64,000 nucleotides of DNA, taken from the NCBI RefSeq assembly GCF_048128805.1, contig NC_135998.1:25569396-25633395 (forward strand), written 5' to 3'. This DNA comes from Centroberyx gerrardi. Lineage: Eukaryota > Chordata > Actinopteri > Beryciformes > Berycidae. Under the pieces are notes generated by a model. That model was not told the DNA's origin. It did not search any database and saw only the letters and a list, made by a program, of their open reading frames with translations. The translations under genes were made by a program, and so were the position numbers. How positions within the stretch are numbered: position 1 is the stretch's first letter; each line of letters begins with the position of its first letter. Shown piece after piece: positions 1 through 12,800 of this stretch.

Positions 1-1
1 T

Positions 2-1426
2 TCTCAAAGGTCTTACAAAGCAAGTGTTCTCTCTCTAAATGTCGCCTATTCAGCGATTCTTTGTGAAGTCGAGAGGCTGGTGGAGGTTCTGGGTGAGTGG
101 ACATGCGAGGTCGACCTGCTGCAGAGCGAGTGTGAAACGCTTACAGAGGAGAAAAAGGGACTGGCGGCGAGTCTCGCACATGCTCAGACCAGCCTCGGGA
201 CCCTGGAGCGCTCCCTCAGCTCTGCGGGGGAAGAGATAAACCGGTGGGTTAAAAGACGGCACACACTGTGCATAATTGTATCATACTTTCTCCAGTTAGG
301 CACACATTTTGCTATTACTTCCGTCTCTCTAAGGTTAAAGGGAGAGATTAGCGAAAAGGAGTCGATCCACCGGCAAGAAATCCTCAAGATGTATGTGGCT
401 ATGCACAAGTCAACACAGACAGACCCAGCCATCCCTCCTGGTACATACACAATCCTTAATCTGTGATTTAAAAAAGAAAAAAAAATTTCTGAAAAACACA
501 GATTTTGTTGACTGCATATTTTACTCACCCCATATTTACTTTACTTTTTGTTAACGCAGGAGCAGAGTGTGGAATCAGTAGCCAGGAACCCCCCCTCTCT
601 TCTCAGCTCTTCTCCGAAATCAAACAAATAAAAGAAGAATTCACTCCAAAGAGCATGCAGGAAACACCAACAAATACACAACCGGAGCATTTTGGTCATT
701 TGGAGCAGCATCCCAGCGTCAACAACATGAACTGTGTAGAGTATGATGAATACAGGAGCTCAGACAGGAATCCCTCAGATACAAGTAAGAAGTGTGGGTT
801 GTTTTTAGTAACAAATTGATGATGACAGTTAACCAGAACTGTGTTTCTTATAGTCAAGTCCAGTCAAACTTTATTTGCACATTTTGAATTATATATGCAC
901 ATTTCATACACAAGGAAACTCCATTTCTTTTACATAAAAACAGTAAAAGCAAAACAGAAAAAGATACATATCACATAGCAAATATATACACATAACCACT
1001 CTCAGTCACATTGAAACTGTCCAATCTGATATCTAGTGTGAACATTACGATTACATCATACATTATTATACATTATACATTACGATGAATTATAATGGCA
1101 TACACCAAAGTGGCTCGATCACAAACATGCATGAATCTGCTCCATCTTCAGCAAACGGTGCAGTCTCCTCCTTGTGGCTCTGTAACAACACAAACCCTCA
1201 TCCTGCTGCTCATGAAGAAGATCTCGCTGCCCTCCAGCAGCTGACAGCTGAGGGGAAGGTGCTGACCGACAGGATGGAGCAACTGCTACAGGAAACCCTC
1301 AGCAGCTCTCTGCCTCCGCCAAATGTGAGTTTACTTCAAGCATCACACTGGAATTTCCACTCTCTTGCATTACAAGCAGCAGCAGCCTCAGGGGGCAGTC
1401 ACAGCTACCTCTACCTGCAGTGATTT

Positions 1427-1493
<67 letters not shown>

Positions 1494-2177
1494 CTCCAAG
1501 AAATGTGCCACACTTAAAAAAAAAAATAAATGCTGGCCACCCAATTAAAAATGTTCTGGGGCTGCCATTGAATACAAGATAATTCTTTTAAATTATGCAT
1601 CCGATGTAGTAAAGGCCTCTTCTTTTCAAACTGCTGACTCCTTTTGTTCAATTCAGATGGACCAAGAGTTTGTGAACCATCTTTCTGCAACTGTCAGTGC
1701 CAACCAGCATGCCATAGAGGAGGCTTCCCTGCACCTGCTTGGCAAAAGCAGGAACCATCATAGAATGGATAAGAATGGATCTCCATCGAACAAGGTATTT
1801 TATTTCACTACCAACAAAAAGTACACCAAAGTGATAAGATGGTATTCTGTAAGTAAATGTAATTGGATGGAAAGTTTTGGATTTGACCAGATTCTATAAG
1901 TGACCAGATTCTTCGTTAAGTCTTTAAGTGAAATGACATTTATTAATAAAATAAAAGGTACTTAATTCCATCACTGACACATTTGCAGGACCTTCACGAG
2001 GAGAACCTGAAACTCAACAAAGACATCGAGACATTGAAAATGGAGCAAAGCAGAAACAAGCGGCTGCTTTCTGAGTCTCTTAAACGACTGCGGAGGGTGA
2101 ACAAGCGGAAGCTACGACGACTTCAGCAAAATCGTGCCTCTCAGCTCCAGCTTAACTTCATCAATGATGAAATTTGA
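2..2177 (+). CDS. Coiled-coil protein, C-terminal exons (unidentified, 5' truncated)
   Basis: Six exons join in one open frame with matching splice phases: 2-243 (continues left of the window), 334-440, 560-784, 1152-1324, 1657-1794 and 1989-2177, ending in TGA. About 357 residues are visible. The first two exons encode a heptad-like coiled coil rich in E, L, K and S. An STQTD sequence follows, then a polar, probably disordered linker (exons 3-4). The end is a second charged helix with a basic cluster (RLRRVNKRKLRRLQQ) and the terminus NFINDEI. Donors are GTGGGT, GTACAT, GTAAGA, GTGAGT and GTATTT, and each acceptor is preceded by a pyrimidine-rich tract. The architecture resembles centrosomal or spindle coiled-coil proteins, but I do not recognise the family and infer no function. 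It does not match human CENPK or TRIM23, which lie near TRAPPC13 in mammals. The exon structure is well supported; the identity is unknown. Confidence 0.72.
849..1080 (-). repeat. Possible LINE/SINE 3' tail, reversed
   Basis: Read on the minus strand, the start of this intron segment gives AAATAAAGTTTGACTGGACT, which resembles the AATAAAG-type tails of non-LTR elements. AT-rich sequence follows. It lies in the third visible intron of the coiled-coil gene. No body or target duplication was seen, so this is tentative. Confidence 0.3.
1429..1491. repeat. (CA)n microsatellite
   Basis: About 31 uninterrupted CA units lie in the intron just downstream of the exon ending at 1324. Apparent poly-Val/Cys reading frames across it are artefacts. 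Confidence 0.97.
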
Positions 2178-4536
2178 ACACATCTGTCAGGATTAAAACT
2201 GTTCATTGCAATCAACGAGGTGTGACTCACAGTTTAATTTATCTATATCCAGTTCAGTTTAGCTTAGTTTATTGGACAGTTTTTAAAACATGTTAAAATA
2301 CAAAACAGACTTATTTTCCATTGTTGTCTTAAAAACATTAACAACCAGAAATAGATGCTCCTTACATTATACTCAGATAGAGAAATTAAATCTCCAAGCC
2401 GTTGACCTGCATTCCAGTAATGTGTTCCTCATCATATCTAAATAAATCAATGGCAAATAGAAAGTAAACCAGGGTAGGAAACCACCAGTCAGCAGATAAC
2501 GCAGCTAAAATTTTGGCTGTGGCTGGTAAGAATATCTACACCACCAGCCACTGCAGCAGGCCTCTTTTCTATTCTAAAAAAACCCCCCAAAAAACACCTA
2601 TTAGGCTAGTTAAATATTGAATGTGTTGAATTTGAGTGGCTCTCATCAACATGGTTGCTGGAGCCATGAACCCAAACATAAACCTGACCTGTTAGTTCTG
2701 AGACAATTGAAGCAGCTTCTTCATCATCTCAGACTTTCTGGCCAAACAATTAGCTCTAGAGTTAATCCTACCAAGAACCTTGCTTGGCACACTGTAGGCA
2801 GTGATGAAAATAGTGCGGCTCTGTGAAGACCTGACTGGATTAATGAACTGGAGTAAGGAAGATGACAAACAGGAACAAGGAGGCTCTGAGGCGGCAGAAC
2901 AGACAGAAATTTAATTAGAGGTCCCATGACCTGAGAGAAGTCTCATGAGAAGAAGGTAGAAGGCAATGGTTTATTCTAACAAAGGGTGACATTTGGTGAA
3001 GTGATGGGCTGGCAAATTGTTTTCTATGTTTTGTACTGGGAAAACAACAAATGTAGATTTAATACCTCAACTAAATTACTCTGGACTGTACATAAATTCT
3101 TGTGTGTTACTAACGAGGTAGAATCATCTGCATAGTCATACTAAAGGCTTGTAACGTTTTAGGGATAAGGTGTATGCTGAGGTACTGTAAGCGTGTGAGA
3201 TTAGATAAGTGTGAAGGGAGTTATGAGTTAATTTAAGGGAGGCAGTTGTGGCCTACGGTGCAGCAGTGCAGTCTATTTTGCGTCGACTGGATATCTGCAG
3301 TGTGCAGGCTAGGGCGCTGTGCTCCGGGGCGTTTCATACTTTTGCTATTCCAGCTTTGTTTGAAAGTGGAGATGGGGGAGGTGGTACTGAATACATTTCT
3401 CCCTTAACTGCTGGGTGAAGTTTGAAAGGGCATGACCCAGCTCTCACTGGAGGTGTTCCCAGAGGAAGGCGATAGGCCAAGGGTGGGACATTTGTTTAGA
3501 TAGTATTAGAGCTGGGGAAGGGAGGTGGGAGTTAAGGTTAACGTTTATAGATAAGCAAGACTCAGCAATGTCGGAATATGACAATATGCTGTGGCTATTG
3601 GTTCATAGATAACTGGATCAGATTAGGCCTGTTAAAGCGACATGCCCACTATCTGGTAGGAAGCTAATCTCTCCGAAAGCATAGCTGAGCCTCTTTCCCC
3701 CATGACAGACCAAGGAGGGCAGCAGATCTCGTTCATCTCCATCCCATTTCGTTTATGTTCATTTCCCAGTTAGTGTAGTCCCACTGGGACCGTGTCTGTC
3801 CCCTGCTTTGTTATCAGGGAATGTAAATCTAACCCAAGACCCATAATGTGTATTTCAGAGTTAATATTCAAATTAATATTCAAAAGTTAATCAGTTTTTT
3901 GACATGTAAGCAAAGGATTTAAAATTAAGTTTGAACAAGTGAGATAAGCAACCAATCACTGAATGTAAATAGCTGAGTCCAATCAGATGACAGTTTATGA
4001 ATGTTTACTAATATCATTTATCAAAATATTGACTTTTTTTTTTATCCAGACATCTCCTGTGAGAGTCACATCAAGGCATTATCACATATTTACCTTTTTA
4101 ATATCTCAAGCATCAGGCATTTTCTCTCCTCCTATGACCTAGAAAAACGGATGATTTGTTTCTTACTTTGTTTTTATTTGTTACTGCAATACACTGCTGT
4201 CAGACTTTTCCACTGCACAAATACCAAATTCATGAAATATTCAGCAGCCAGAATAAACAGCTGCGGGCAGAGTAGGATTTAGTACAGCTTACAGTTCACC
4301 TTAACTCTGACCATACCTGCCATTCTTTACCCTTAAATTCATCAAAACCCAGTCTTGTTAAATTCAACATTCTCTATTATATAATTGTATGCAACCTTCA
4401 CCATGGAGGGATCAAGACTTTTCTCACTGAACTTTGAACGCAACCATCAGAGGGCATCATGATGACTTTTCTTCCCCTTAATAACTTTGATCTTAAGGCC
4501 TAATCCATACAGGAGTCTCCTTTGGTGTAGGAGGGA

Positions 4537-4644
4537 GATTGTTTAGAGCAGGCGGTGCAGATGGAGTGACAGATTCAGGAGCTGAAGCTGCAGAATGACG
4601 CCCTGCAGCTGGAGAAGCACATTATGAGGAAAGTGAAAAGCTGA
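4537..4644 (+). pseudogene. Coiled-coil-like sequence with an in-frame stop
   Basis: One frame reads as a typical amphipathic helix: EQAVQME, a TGA stop, then QIQELKLQNDALQLEKHIM and a short basic end before a second TGA. The Q/E/L/K composition with leucine spacing is unlike the surrounding AT-rich DNA, and the G+C content is locally higher. No convincing splice sites flank it. It could be a decayed exon of the upstream gene or of a lost neighbour, or a chance frame. The family is not recognised. Confidence 0.3.
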
Positions 4645-4943
4645 GATGCAAAAAAATCCAAAAGGAGCAGGTATAGACCTCAGTAAGAACTTGAAACTTG
4701 AGTAGTCTACTTTATTTGTCCATTTAACAGTGCCAACAGATCTGCTGCTCTCAACTGATGGGGTCTTGTGTAACAATATCTTTTTAACCTTTACATTGCA
4801 ATTTCCACTTTGTCTTTCTTTACATGTATTCAAAAATGAAAAATCAGACCCAGAATCTCATTTTTTGTCCCCAGCAAACTAATGCTGCCCTCTTTGTGAA
4901 CTGTTGCTCTCTGCTGCCCCCAGGTGTTCAAGTACAGCCCAAA

Positions 4944-4944
<1 letters not shown>

Positions 4945-5006
<62 letters not shown>
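4945..5006. repeat. (GT)n microsatellite
   Basis: About 31 GT units directly abut the MITE that begins near 5010. Confidence 0.97.
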
Positions 5007-5009
<3 letters not shown>

Positions 5010-5010
<1 letters not shown>

Positions 5011-5282
5011 TGACTTAAGTCACTTTCAGGGACACACACCAAACATAAGACCAGTTGATTGGGGACGGCTTGTGCAATTGGGGACAAAAGCCGTGTCCCC
5101 AATTAGTAAAAAGTTGATTTTTGGGTCAGTGGTTAAGGTTAGGGTTAGGTTAAGGTTAGGGTTAGGTTAAGGTTAGGGTAAGGGTTACCCTTAGGCAAGT
5201 AGTGGTTATGGTTAGGGTTAGGGTAAGTCTCCAGGAAATGAATGTAAGTCTATGTAAATACCCCAAAAGTGACTTAAGTAAG
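5010..5282. mobile_element. MITE-like element with telomere-like core
   Basis: Perfect 14-bp terminal inverted repeats, ACTTAAGTCACTTT at 5013-5026 and its complement at 5266-5279, enclose about 240 bp. Inside is an internal hairpin (about 5056-5104, arms TTGGGGAC..GGCTT) followed by an irregular array of GGTTAGGGTTA / GGTTAAGGTTA units (about 5133-5226). The element is flanked on both sides by GT-repeat DNA. There is no coding capacity, so it is non-autonomous. The superfamily is not assigned because no clear target duplication is visible within the repeat-rich flanks. Confidence 0.6.
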
Positions 5283-5285
5283 ACT

Positions 5286-5316
5286 GTGTGTGTGTGTGTG
5301 TTTGTGTGTGTGTGTG
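5286..5316. repeat. (GT)n microsatellite, interrupted
   Basis: A GT array with one TTT interruption immediately follows the right inverted repeat of the neighbouring MITE. A shorter GT array lies at about 5482-5505. Confidence 0.85.
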
Positions 5317-5944
5317 ACTGTGTATTTGTACAAATCATAAATTGAACATTGTTGTGTCATTACCGCACGTAAAAAGTTGATATCAGATTCACTTTGAACA
5401 TGGAGCTTCTCTGTCAGGCAGTTGCAGTGTCTATGATTGGCCACAGGGAGGCAGAGGACTCACCGTCACTGAGTGTCTACAATGTGTGTGTGTGTGTGTG
5501 TGTGTGGTCAGAAATTGGGATTCATGCCTCTAAGTGTTTGGCTCTATATAGTCCTTAATGGTGGAAGCATGATAGTGGAGAAGGAGCTGCTGTTAATGGA
5601 TCATCACAGTTGTATAAAGTCAACAACAGGGCTGTGCAATGTGTTGTTATCCTCCAAATAGGCTGACTATAACTGAGTCATCAGCTGTCTTAAAAATATA
5701 CCTCTCATGTTGACTGTGGCAGTCTTAAGTTTATGAGAGCGTGGAGACTAGTGGCAATTTAAAACACCGGCATGAAAACTATTTTGAAGTTTTAAGAGTG
5801 GGCTTTTGATCAATAGGATAGGTTTCTAAAACCCTTCCCTTAAGTGTGCCGGTAACATACCAGAGGAGTTCCCTCTGTACCATCTGTCTAGGGGCAGACA
5901 CTTAGCTATACAGCACCAGCTGTTGCAGGTTGGACTAGATTTCT

Positions 5945-5945
<1 letters not shown>

Positions 5946-5984
<39 letters not shown>
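5946..5984. repeat. (CA)n microsatellite
   Basis: About 19 uninterrupted CA units lie in intergenic DNA. Confidence 0.95.
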
Positions 5985-5987
<3 letters not shown>

Positions 5988-6149
5988 AACCACAGTGGAC
6001 AGCATGTAAACAAACAAGGACAGAGAGAATATAAGTCAGTGACTGATGAAATACATGGGTTTAAACGTCCTGGAAATCTTCCACTCTTCTTAGTAGTATT
6101 ATTTCATTGATCTCTGAAGCATAACTTCTTTTGCTTGCCCTCCTCCACA

Positions 6150-6320
6150 GGAAGGGGTCAGGCTCCACTGCAGAACAGCAACTTTAGAGTGGGTAGGGAT
6201 TCAATGTCTTGCTCAAGGACATTTCATCAGCGGACAGCTACTTTCTGCCACTGGGCCTTGAACATGAGCCCTCCGTTTGAAGGACAGCCAGTCTTCTCAC
6301 GGTACCACCCTTCTGCCCAG
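6150..6320. repeat. Dispersed SINE-like repeat remnant
   Basis: It contains the phrase GTCTTGCTCAAGGACATTTC followed by a segment resembling GAACATGAGCCCTCC and a TACCACCC end. The same layout recurs at about 23446-23582 (TGCCTTGCTCAAGG, then a GGTTTTGAACTGAC segment). Two diverged copies in one window support a dispersed teleost repeat. The family name is uncertain. Confidence 0.45.
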
Positions 6321-6805
6321 TATGACTGTATGTCTGTAACTTACTGTATAATCTAATTGTATGGGCCTACATTATGTGCTGCAAAGCCAATTTATAATAG
6401 AGAGGCTCTTCCTCCCCCTATCTGGCTGACTTGGGTTGTCAATGGGGACGCACATCATTGCTGAAGCACTCAGGCTTCAATGTTTTACTTTATTTTACCC
6501 CAGTATGCTGGTACGATAACGTAAACATACACAGTAAGAAAAAAAAAAAGGAACCAGTTAAATGATGTACAACACTTGTTTTCTGACACGTATATAGGCT
6601 ACACGAAAGTAGGAGCATCTTCAAGGATAGAGAGACCCACTACTAGTGACGTATTGCATGCAGTTTGAATCTAGAATACAGTGGGAACAATTTTGTCCTA
6701 ATGCGCTGCCTGTAACCAACTTCTTGGTGGAGGTCAAAGTTCACCAGCTAGCTCTGACAACCAGCTAGCATAGCCGGTACCTAACCGACTACAGACGAGT
6801 TTGAA

Positions 6806-9800
6806 ATGGATGTAAATCAGGCGAAACAGGAGCATCTACTTGCATTAAAAGGTATTGTATGGTTTATTACAAGATAAACTATTTAGTGACTCGAGAGATC
6901 GTTTCAGAAGCTAAACCTGGCACGATATACGGAGCCTAGTGAAACGGAATGGTTTGTTGTTGTTGTAAACAGCTAGCATAAACGTCAGCTAACGACAGTC
7001 TGAGACGGCTAGTTACAGCCACCAAATCGTGCTGACAGCTGGGCTTTTTAGTGACATTTACGTCGTTTTTAAACGTCACTATTGTAACTCAAAGATACCG
7101 CGTATACACTGTAGCAAGGATAATTAACTCGTCAATTAGCGTAGCCAATGCTAGCTAGCGGCGTCATTAGATGCTAGCCTAGTTGGCTTATGTGTATAGT
7201 TTTCCCTGAACCACTTGAAGGAAAATTGATGTTAAATCGTCTTCCTAGTCACTCAGTCACTAAGGCAGGACTCAGAATTAGCTATGGCGGAAGTTGCAAA
7301 TAAAGAAAATGAGTTGCAAAGCTAAAGAAAATGAGTTGATACAATTCCAGATCTTGCAATGTACATATCTAAGTGCAATATGAGATACACACATGCCAAA
7401 GTTTAGGCTACTTGTTAGAACACTGGATCATAACTGACATTAAGTGAATAGCCAGTCACAAACACTGACATACACTGAACTTGTGTGAAACAGGTACGTT
7501 ACAACTGCTAAAGAATGTTTTTCGCACTTTCGGTGCACTACCCCCGGCTAACCAAGAAAGTAAATTTTGTGTTGGACCAACCAACCTAAACAAGCCTATT
7601 GCAATTCAACGAAGTTTCCTTCCGCTGACTGTACTTCCTCAAGTTTGGGGTGGTTCCTCCAACCAGCTGTAGTGTAGAGCAGGAAGACTGCAGTAAGCCT
7701 GGACCACAGTGAGGTTTAGACTTTCCCAGTCCTCCAGTTTCAGCTTGGTATGTTGTTGCTTCTTGAACTTGTTAAGCACAGCTGGGGGTTTCTCCTCTCT
7801 GGTCTGGCCACCACAGATCAGAGTTACACACAGTGTCTCCTTGTACGCTGATATTTAAGCTGTAGAGCTTGCAATTGCTGAATCTGCTTCAGATGTGCCC
7901 AAATCCATGAGTTTGTAGTCTTAAGTACCTGGACTGGTGGTATATCCCTCAGTTACCTGCCCAAGGGTGAGTTAGTGGAACTGTCCAGGGTTCTGAACCT
8001 GCCTCCCAGACCCATTAGGGTGCCACAGTTTGCCATCAAATGATTCTGGGATGATTGTGTTGAACGCAGATCTGAGGCCAACAAGCAGGATCCTGGCAGG
8101 AGTATCCTGGTGCTCCAGAAGTGCAGACCTATACTGATTCCATTATCCACATATAGGCAAACAGCAGGGGGTCAAGTGCTAGTTCTGAGACACATGAGAT
8201 AGGACAGCAGCAGGTAGCCTATTCAAATGTCTTTAACTGTGACTGAGGTTAATGTCACTGGGATATGCATAACAGCAAAAACTGAAGAAAAATTACTGGG
8301 TTAATAGAATAGCTGGGAGACTACATACAGTGATTCTGTTTCAGTGAGTGGGGGTGCAAATTTTGCTACCACAGACACATCTGTGCTCCACTTTTTAATA
8401 TAAAAGCTCAAATCACCTCCCTTTGCTTTACCTTTGATTTCTGGATTGCAGTCAGCCAACTCAGCAGGCTGTCTTGCAGTTACACTGCATCTAGGATGGC
8501 AAGGGAATCCTGTTTAATAAAAGAAATAAGCCTGAGGTGTGGGGTGTGCTTAGGGAGCAAAGTTTTGTGAAGCAAAGTCAATGAAATGTAATAATTTGGA
8601 GCCAGATAGACTATATCAGTGTAAGATTATTGCAGAACTGTCGTACCTACTGTGGAATTGGTTTAATAAGAAAGGTTTCCCATGTGTATCCCACCACCAA
8701 TTATTAATATTATAATTTTTTTGGTCTTTTACAGTGATGCGGTTAACAAAACCAACTCTCTTCACAAACATGCCAGTGACATGTGAAGATAGAGATCTCC
8801 CAGGTAAGACTGCACACCAGAGCCAGAATCACAGAACTTGAATGAAATGTAATTCTTTCTTTCATAGGACTGTAACAGTACAGAATTTTCCACATTTACC
8901 ACCAGATACAGACAACAGAAGCCATGATTCCTTTGTTGTTGGCTATGTGCTATTTTATATCTCTTTTTTTAAAAAGAGAAAACTGCCTATGACTTTTTTA
9001 AGAATATTAATTTTCCTGAAAGTTGACATTTACATTGTTGACATGTACATAAGTCTACCTAAATTTCCTATTAAACCACAAGGTATAATCAGATAGCTAA
9101 AAAACCGAACTAAATTAGCCTATATCATATTTAGTTGATATAAATTGTTAGTATTTGATTAAGATCCCAGCGCACATTTGCAATATAGATTTACCGTGTG
9201 AGTTCCTGCTCCCAAATTTAGATGCCAAGCCTGTAGATAATTTATAGAGTTTGTTTTTCCTTCTGGTGGACTCCAGCACGCAGCAATGTGATCACTGGGC
9301 TGGTAACTGAACTCCACATAACCCATAAATCACTTTGACACTTCTGGGTAGGACCGCTATTTATATAAGAGCGTGGAAATGATGTGAAGGCATATATAAA
9401 TGTAAACAAAGATGAATTTGTTGAAATTGACATTCGAAATATAACACCATCCTCCTTTTACGGCATCATGTTCCGCTTGCATTTTGCAGGCACTTTCAGA
9501 GATTATTATTATTATTATTAAATCAAAAGATGTTGGTTCTAAACCCCCAAAGGCTGACTGTGGCCAGCTCGTTGGATATAAGGCTAAAAATAAGATTAAC
9601 CATAGTAAATCATTTTGGGTTTTCCCCCATCTGCAGAGATAGCTTTACATTGCTAGCATTTATCAAGCTTTTAGTGTGCATCAGCTCTCAGTGGTGCATG
9701 ATCCAAGTCATTAACAGATAACATGTCATGTAAGGTTGTGTTTTTATGTATGTGTGTGTGCCTCCATAGGGGATTTGTTCGGTCAGCTTATGAAGGAGGA

Positions 9801-12800
9801 CCCATCCACCATTAAAGGAGCGGAGGCGTTAATGCTTGGAGAGATGCTTACATTACCACAGAACTTTGGGTAATAAAGGCGGAAATTGCTGTGAACAATT
9901 TAGAGCAGGTTGAAGAGGTGCATACTCTGTCATCATACTCTATCATCTGTGTGTTAAACAGAAATATTTTCCTTGGCGAGACCTTCTCCAGCTACATAAG
10001 CGTGCACAACGACAGCAGCCAGGTTGTGAAAGACATTCTTGTAAAGGTACTGTATGAATACGTAACTGTTGATGCAGCACACACTTTCCAGTCCTCTTCC
10101 ACACACAAACGTTAATAAGATCCTGTCGTTTGATCCTTTACAGGCCGACCTACAGACCAGCTCACAGAGGCTGAACCTCTCAGCGTCCAACTCTGCAGTA
10201 ACAGAACTCAAACCCGAATGCTGCATTGATGATGTCATCCACCACGAAGTCAAAGAAATTGGAACTCATATGTGAATCTTTTTTCCACACCGTTTAAACC
10301 CATAAAAAGCACCATATTCATGAGAATATTGCACATATTTTCACTATGCTTGACTATTTTTTTCCCCCTCTCACCCCATTTCAGCTTAGTCTGTGCAGTC
10401 AGTTACACCACTCAGTATGGGGAGAAACTCTATTTCCGAAAGTTCTTCAAATTCCAGGTGAGTTATACTTGACCTCTCCCATCAGGTGACAGAGGTAAAC
10501 TCAAGTGTTGCCTTGGTAGGCGGCTGAGAAATGTCACAGATCTACAACAGGGCAAAAAGCAATTAGCATGCATTCTGTGGATTTGGTATACTGGTCTCAC
10601 TGCCTCAGTTTGCCCCTCAGTTTGTGAAATGATTCCCTTTAGTCCCATTTTCAAGAAGACCAGTAGAACTACTTTCTTATGCTTTAGGTGTCCAATTTCT
10701 TGGCTCAGGACAGGATTTCCAATCTCATTAGAAATTGCCTCATTTTTTTGTGTGGAGATAATTTTTCTGCCGAATGGAGGAACAGTGTGAGAAAACTACA
10801 GCATTCAGCTTTCAATCTATTTTCAATCAGGTTTTGAAGCCGCTGGATGTGAAAACAAAGTTCTACAATGCAGAGGTAAGCTTTGCCATTCTCCACCCTT
10901 TTCCTGTCATATATATCACTAGCACCAAGTGCAGCTGTCAACATAAAGGCGGTCTGCCCTCACATCTCTCACCATGGCTTTCTACCAATTAAAGAACTGT
11001 ATTGTATGACATGCAAGTTCTTATTGTAGCACACATAACATGCTTCATATCATATTACATTCCATAGCTAGGAACGTTTCCGGATGCTAATGTAGTCAGT
11101 TGTGTAAGACAGATGTCCTGGAAAAGCCTTGTATCTCCAAAAACATCTACTTAAAATCTGTATAATATTGTGTATATATATGAGTTACTTATTGGCTTTA
11201 TGAAAGAGCAAAATTGATTGCATTATATCTGTTTTATGGCATTGTCAAACCCAAAAGTTGGAGATGAAAGGTTTTTCCAGGCTAGAGGCAATAAGCTTTT
11301 CCTTTCTCTCATGTTCATACCGGTAGCATTTTTGTTATTAGAATGCAAGTATTCATTGTCATTACCTTTGGCATGTAACTTCATTTATTTATTATGTCTT
11401 GTATTTTATTTTCTCCATTAGAGTGACCTCAGTTCTGTGGTAATTGTTTTCTCTGTTCTCATCGCTGAACATTAGCTTTTCTTAATCCTTTTGGTGCAGC
11501 CGATTTTGTCTTTTTCCGGGGCCAATAGAAAGGAGCAAAGTAAAAAATGGAAATAAATGTATGGATATGAACATGCCTATTAATCATAAAAGAGAAGGCA
11601 TTGTGAAACAAATTGCCTACATTCAATTTAATGTATTAGAACTTGACATGGACTTTCCATTCATTTGCTTTTGCTCTTTCTTTGGACGCTTATGTCCTCT
11701 TGCTAACTCATCTTGCACAGGGCTTGCATAATTGGACCTTCTTGGGTACGGTGTCAAATTGTGGAGGATGGGGATTTCATTGATCAAACAATCTATCATC
11801 ACTGGAGAAATTTATCATTTTACATTACAATTATTCTTGGTTTCTATTTGTCAAGATTTGAATAATTATGTAGCAATGCAGATACGAATTATGGTACTCA
11901 AATACTTTTGAATCGCAAATTCTAAACAATTTCAAATCTTTTGTATTGATGGGTTGTAGGTTACAGAGTGGTGGGACAGGCCAGTTAAGGTCTTCTTGTT
12001 AGTGATTATCAAAAACTTATTTGGTCCAGTCATTTTGACATGGGTTCTTAATTGTTCCTTATTACAGTTCAAACAAGCATTAGTTTAACAAGGTGATTTG
12101 GTTATATGTGTATCTGTTTGAGGTTTCAGGTATTGGTTGGAATGGCTTTGCATGGAGCAGAGCAGCTAAGCTCTGTGATTTAACATTAACCCCATTCAGA
12201 ACGGTCTGTGGTCCCTCTCAACTCTCATACTGTGAATTGCAGGCATGAACTAATCTCTGCTTATCTTTCATTGTATCTCACTGTATACTAGAGGTTGCAC
12301 TGAAACGTTGACAAGTCGACTCGCCAGCTAGTATCATCAACTAGTCGCCTTTATAAAAATAAAGAAATACAACCCTCTCCAGACAGCAAACCAAGGCATG
12401 TCTGGTGATTCAATTGGTTTCCTAAACATCTCTGCAAATGTATTTACAGTTTGTCAATCCAGAGCGGCATCTCAAGTCACATTACAGTAATTACTACCAG
12501 TTTAGAATATAAGGAATCATTATTTTTCAAATATTTTTATATACACATCAGTTTTGCAGACAGTTTCCCGTACTAAGCTCCAGCCAGGGTGATGCTGCCT
12601 GACTAAAGACTTCACTACCACACATGTCAACAGGCTGACATTTCTTTGGTTTGATCTCATTATTACTCCTGCTGATCTTGCCTTTATAGTTAGAGAGTAG
12701 AGTAGCCAAACTTTAAAAACAGAGCTACAAAAATGTAACCTCCAAGAGAAAGTTTGCTAATCACACATTCTCAAGGCTGGTTGACGTTTAATAGAGTACT

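Larger units (their letters stand above)
2178..6805. other. Intergenic region upstream of trappc13
   Basis: I see no supported gene between the coiled-coil gene and trappc13. There is an AATAAA at about 2441 that could serve the upstream gene. The stretch 2600-4500 holds only short random frames and no repeat that I could classify. A broken coiled-coil-like sequence sits at 4537-4644. Three microsatellites, a telomere-like MITE and a SINE remnant fill 4945-6320. The last 200 bp before 6806 has several GCTAGC-type words and is likely trappc13 promoter and 5' UTR. Confidence 0.6.

Noticed and set aside
4830-5170. Frames rich in Val/Cys or Thr/His.
   Set aside because: They are translations of GT/CA microsatellites and the telomere-like array. 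The same applies at 1299-1544, 5826-6017 and 62659-62889.
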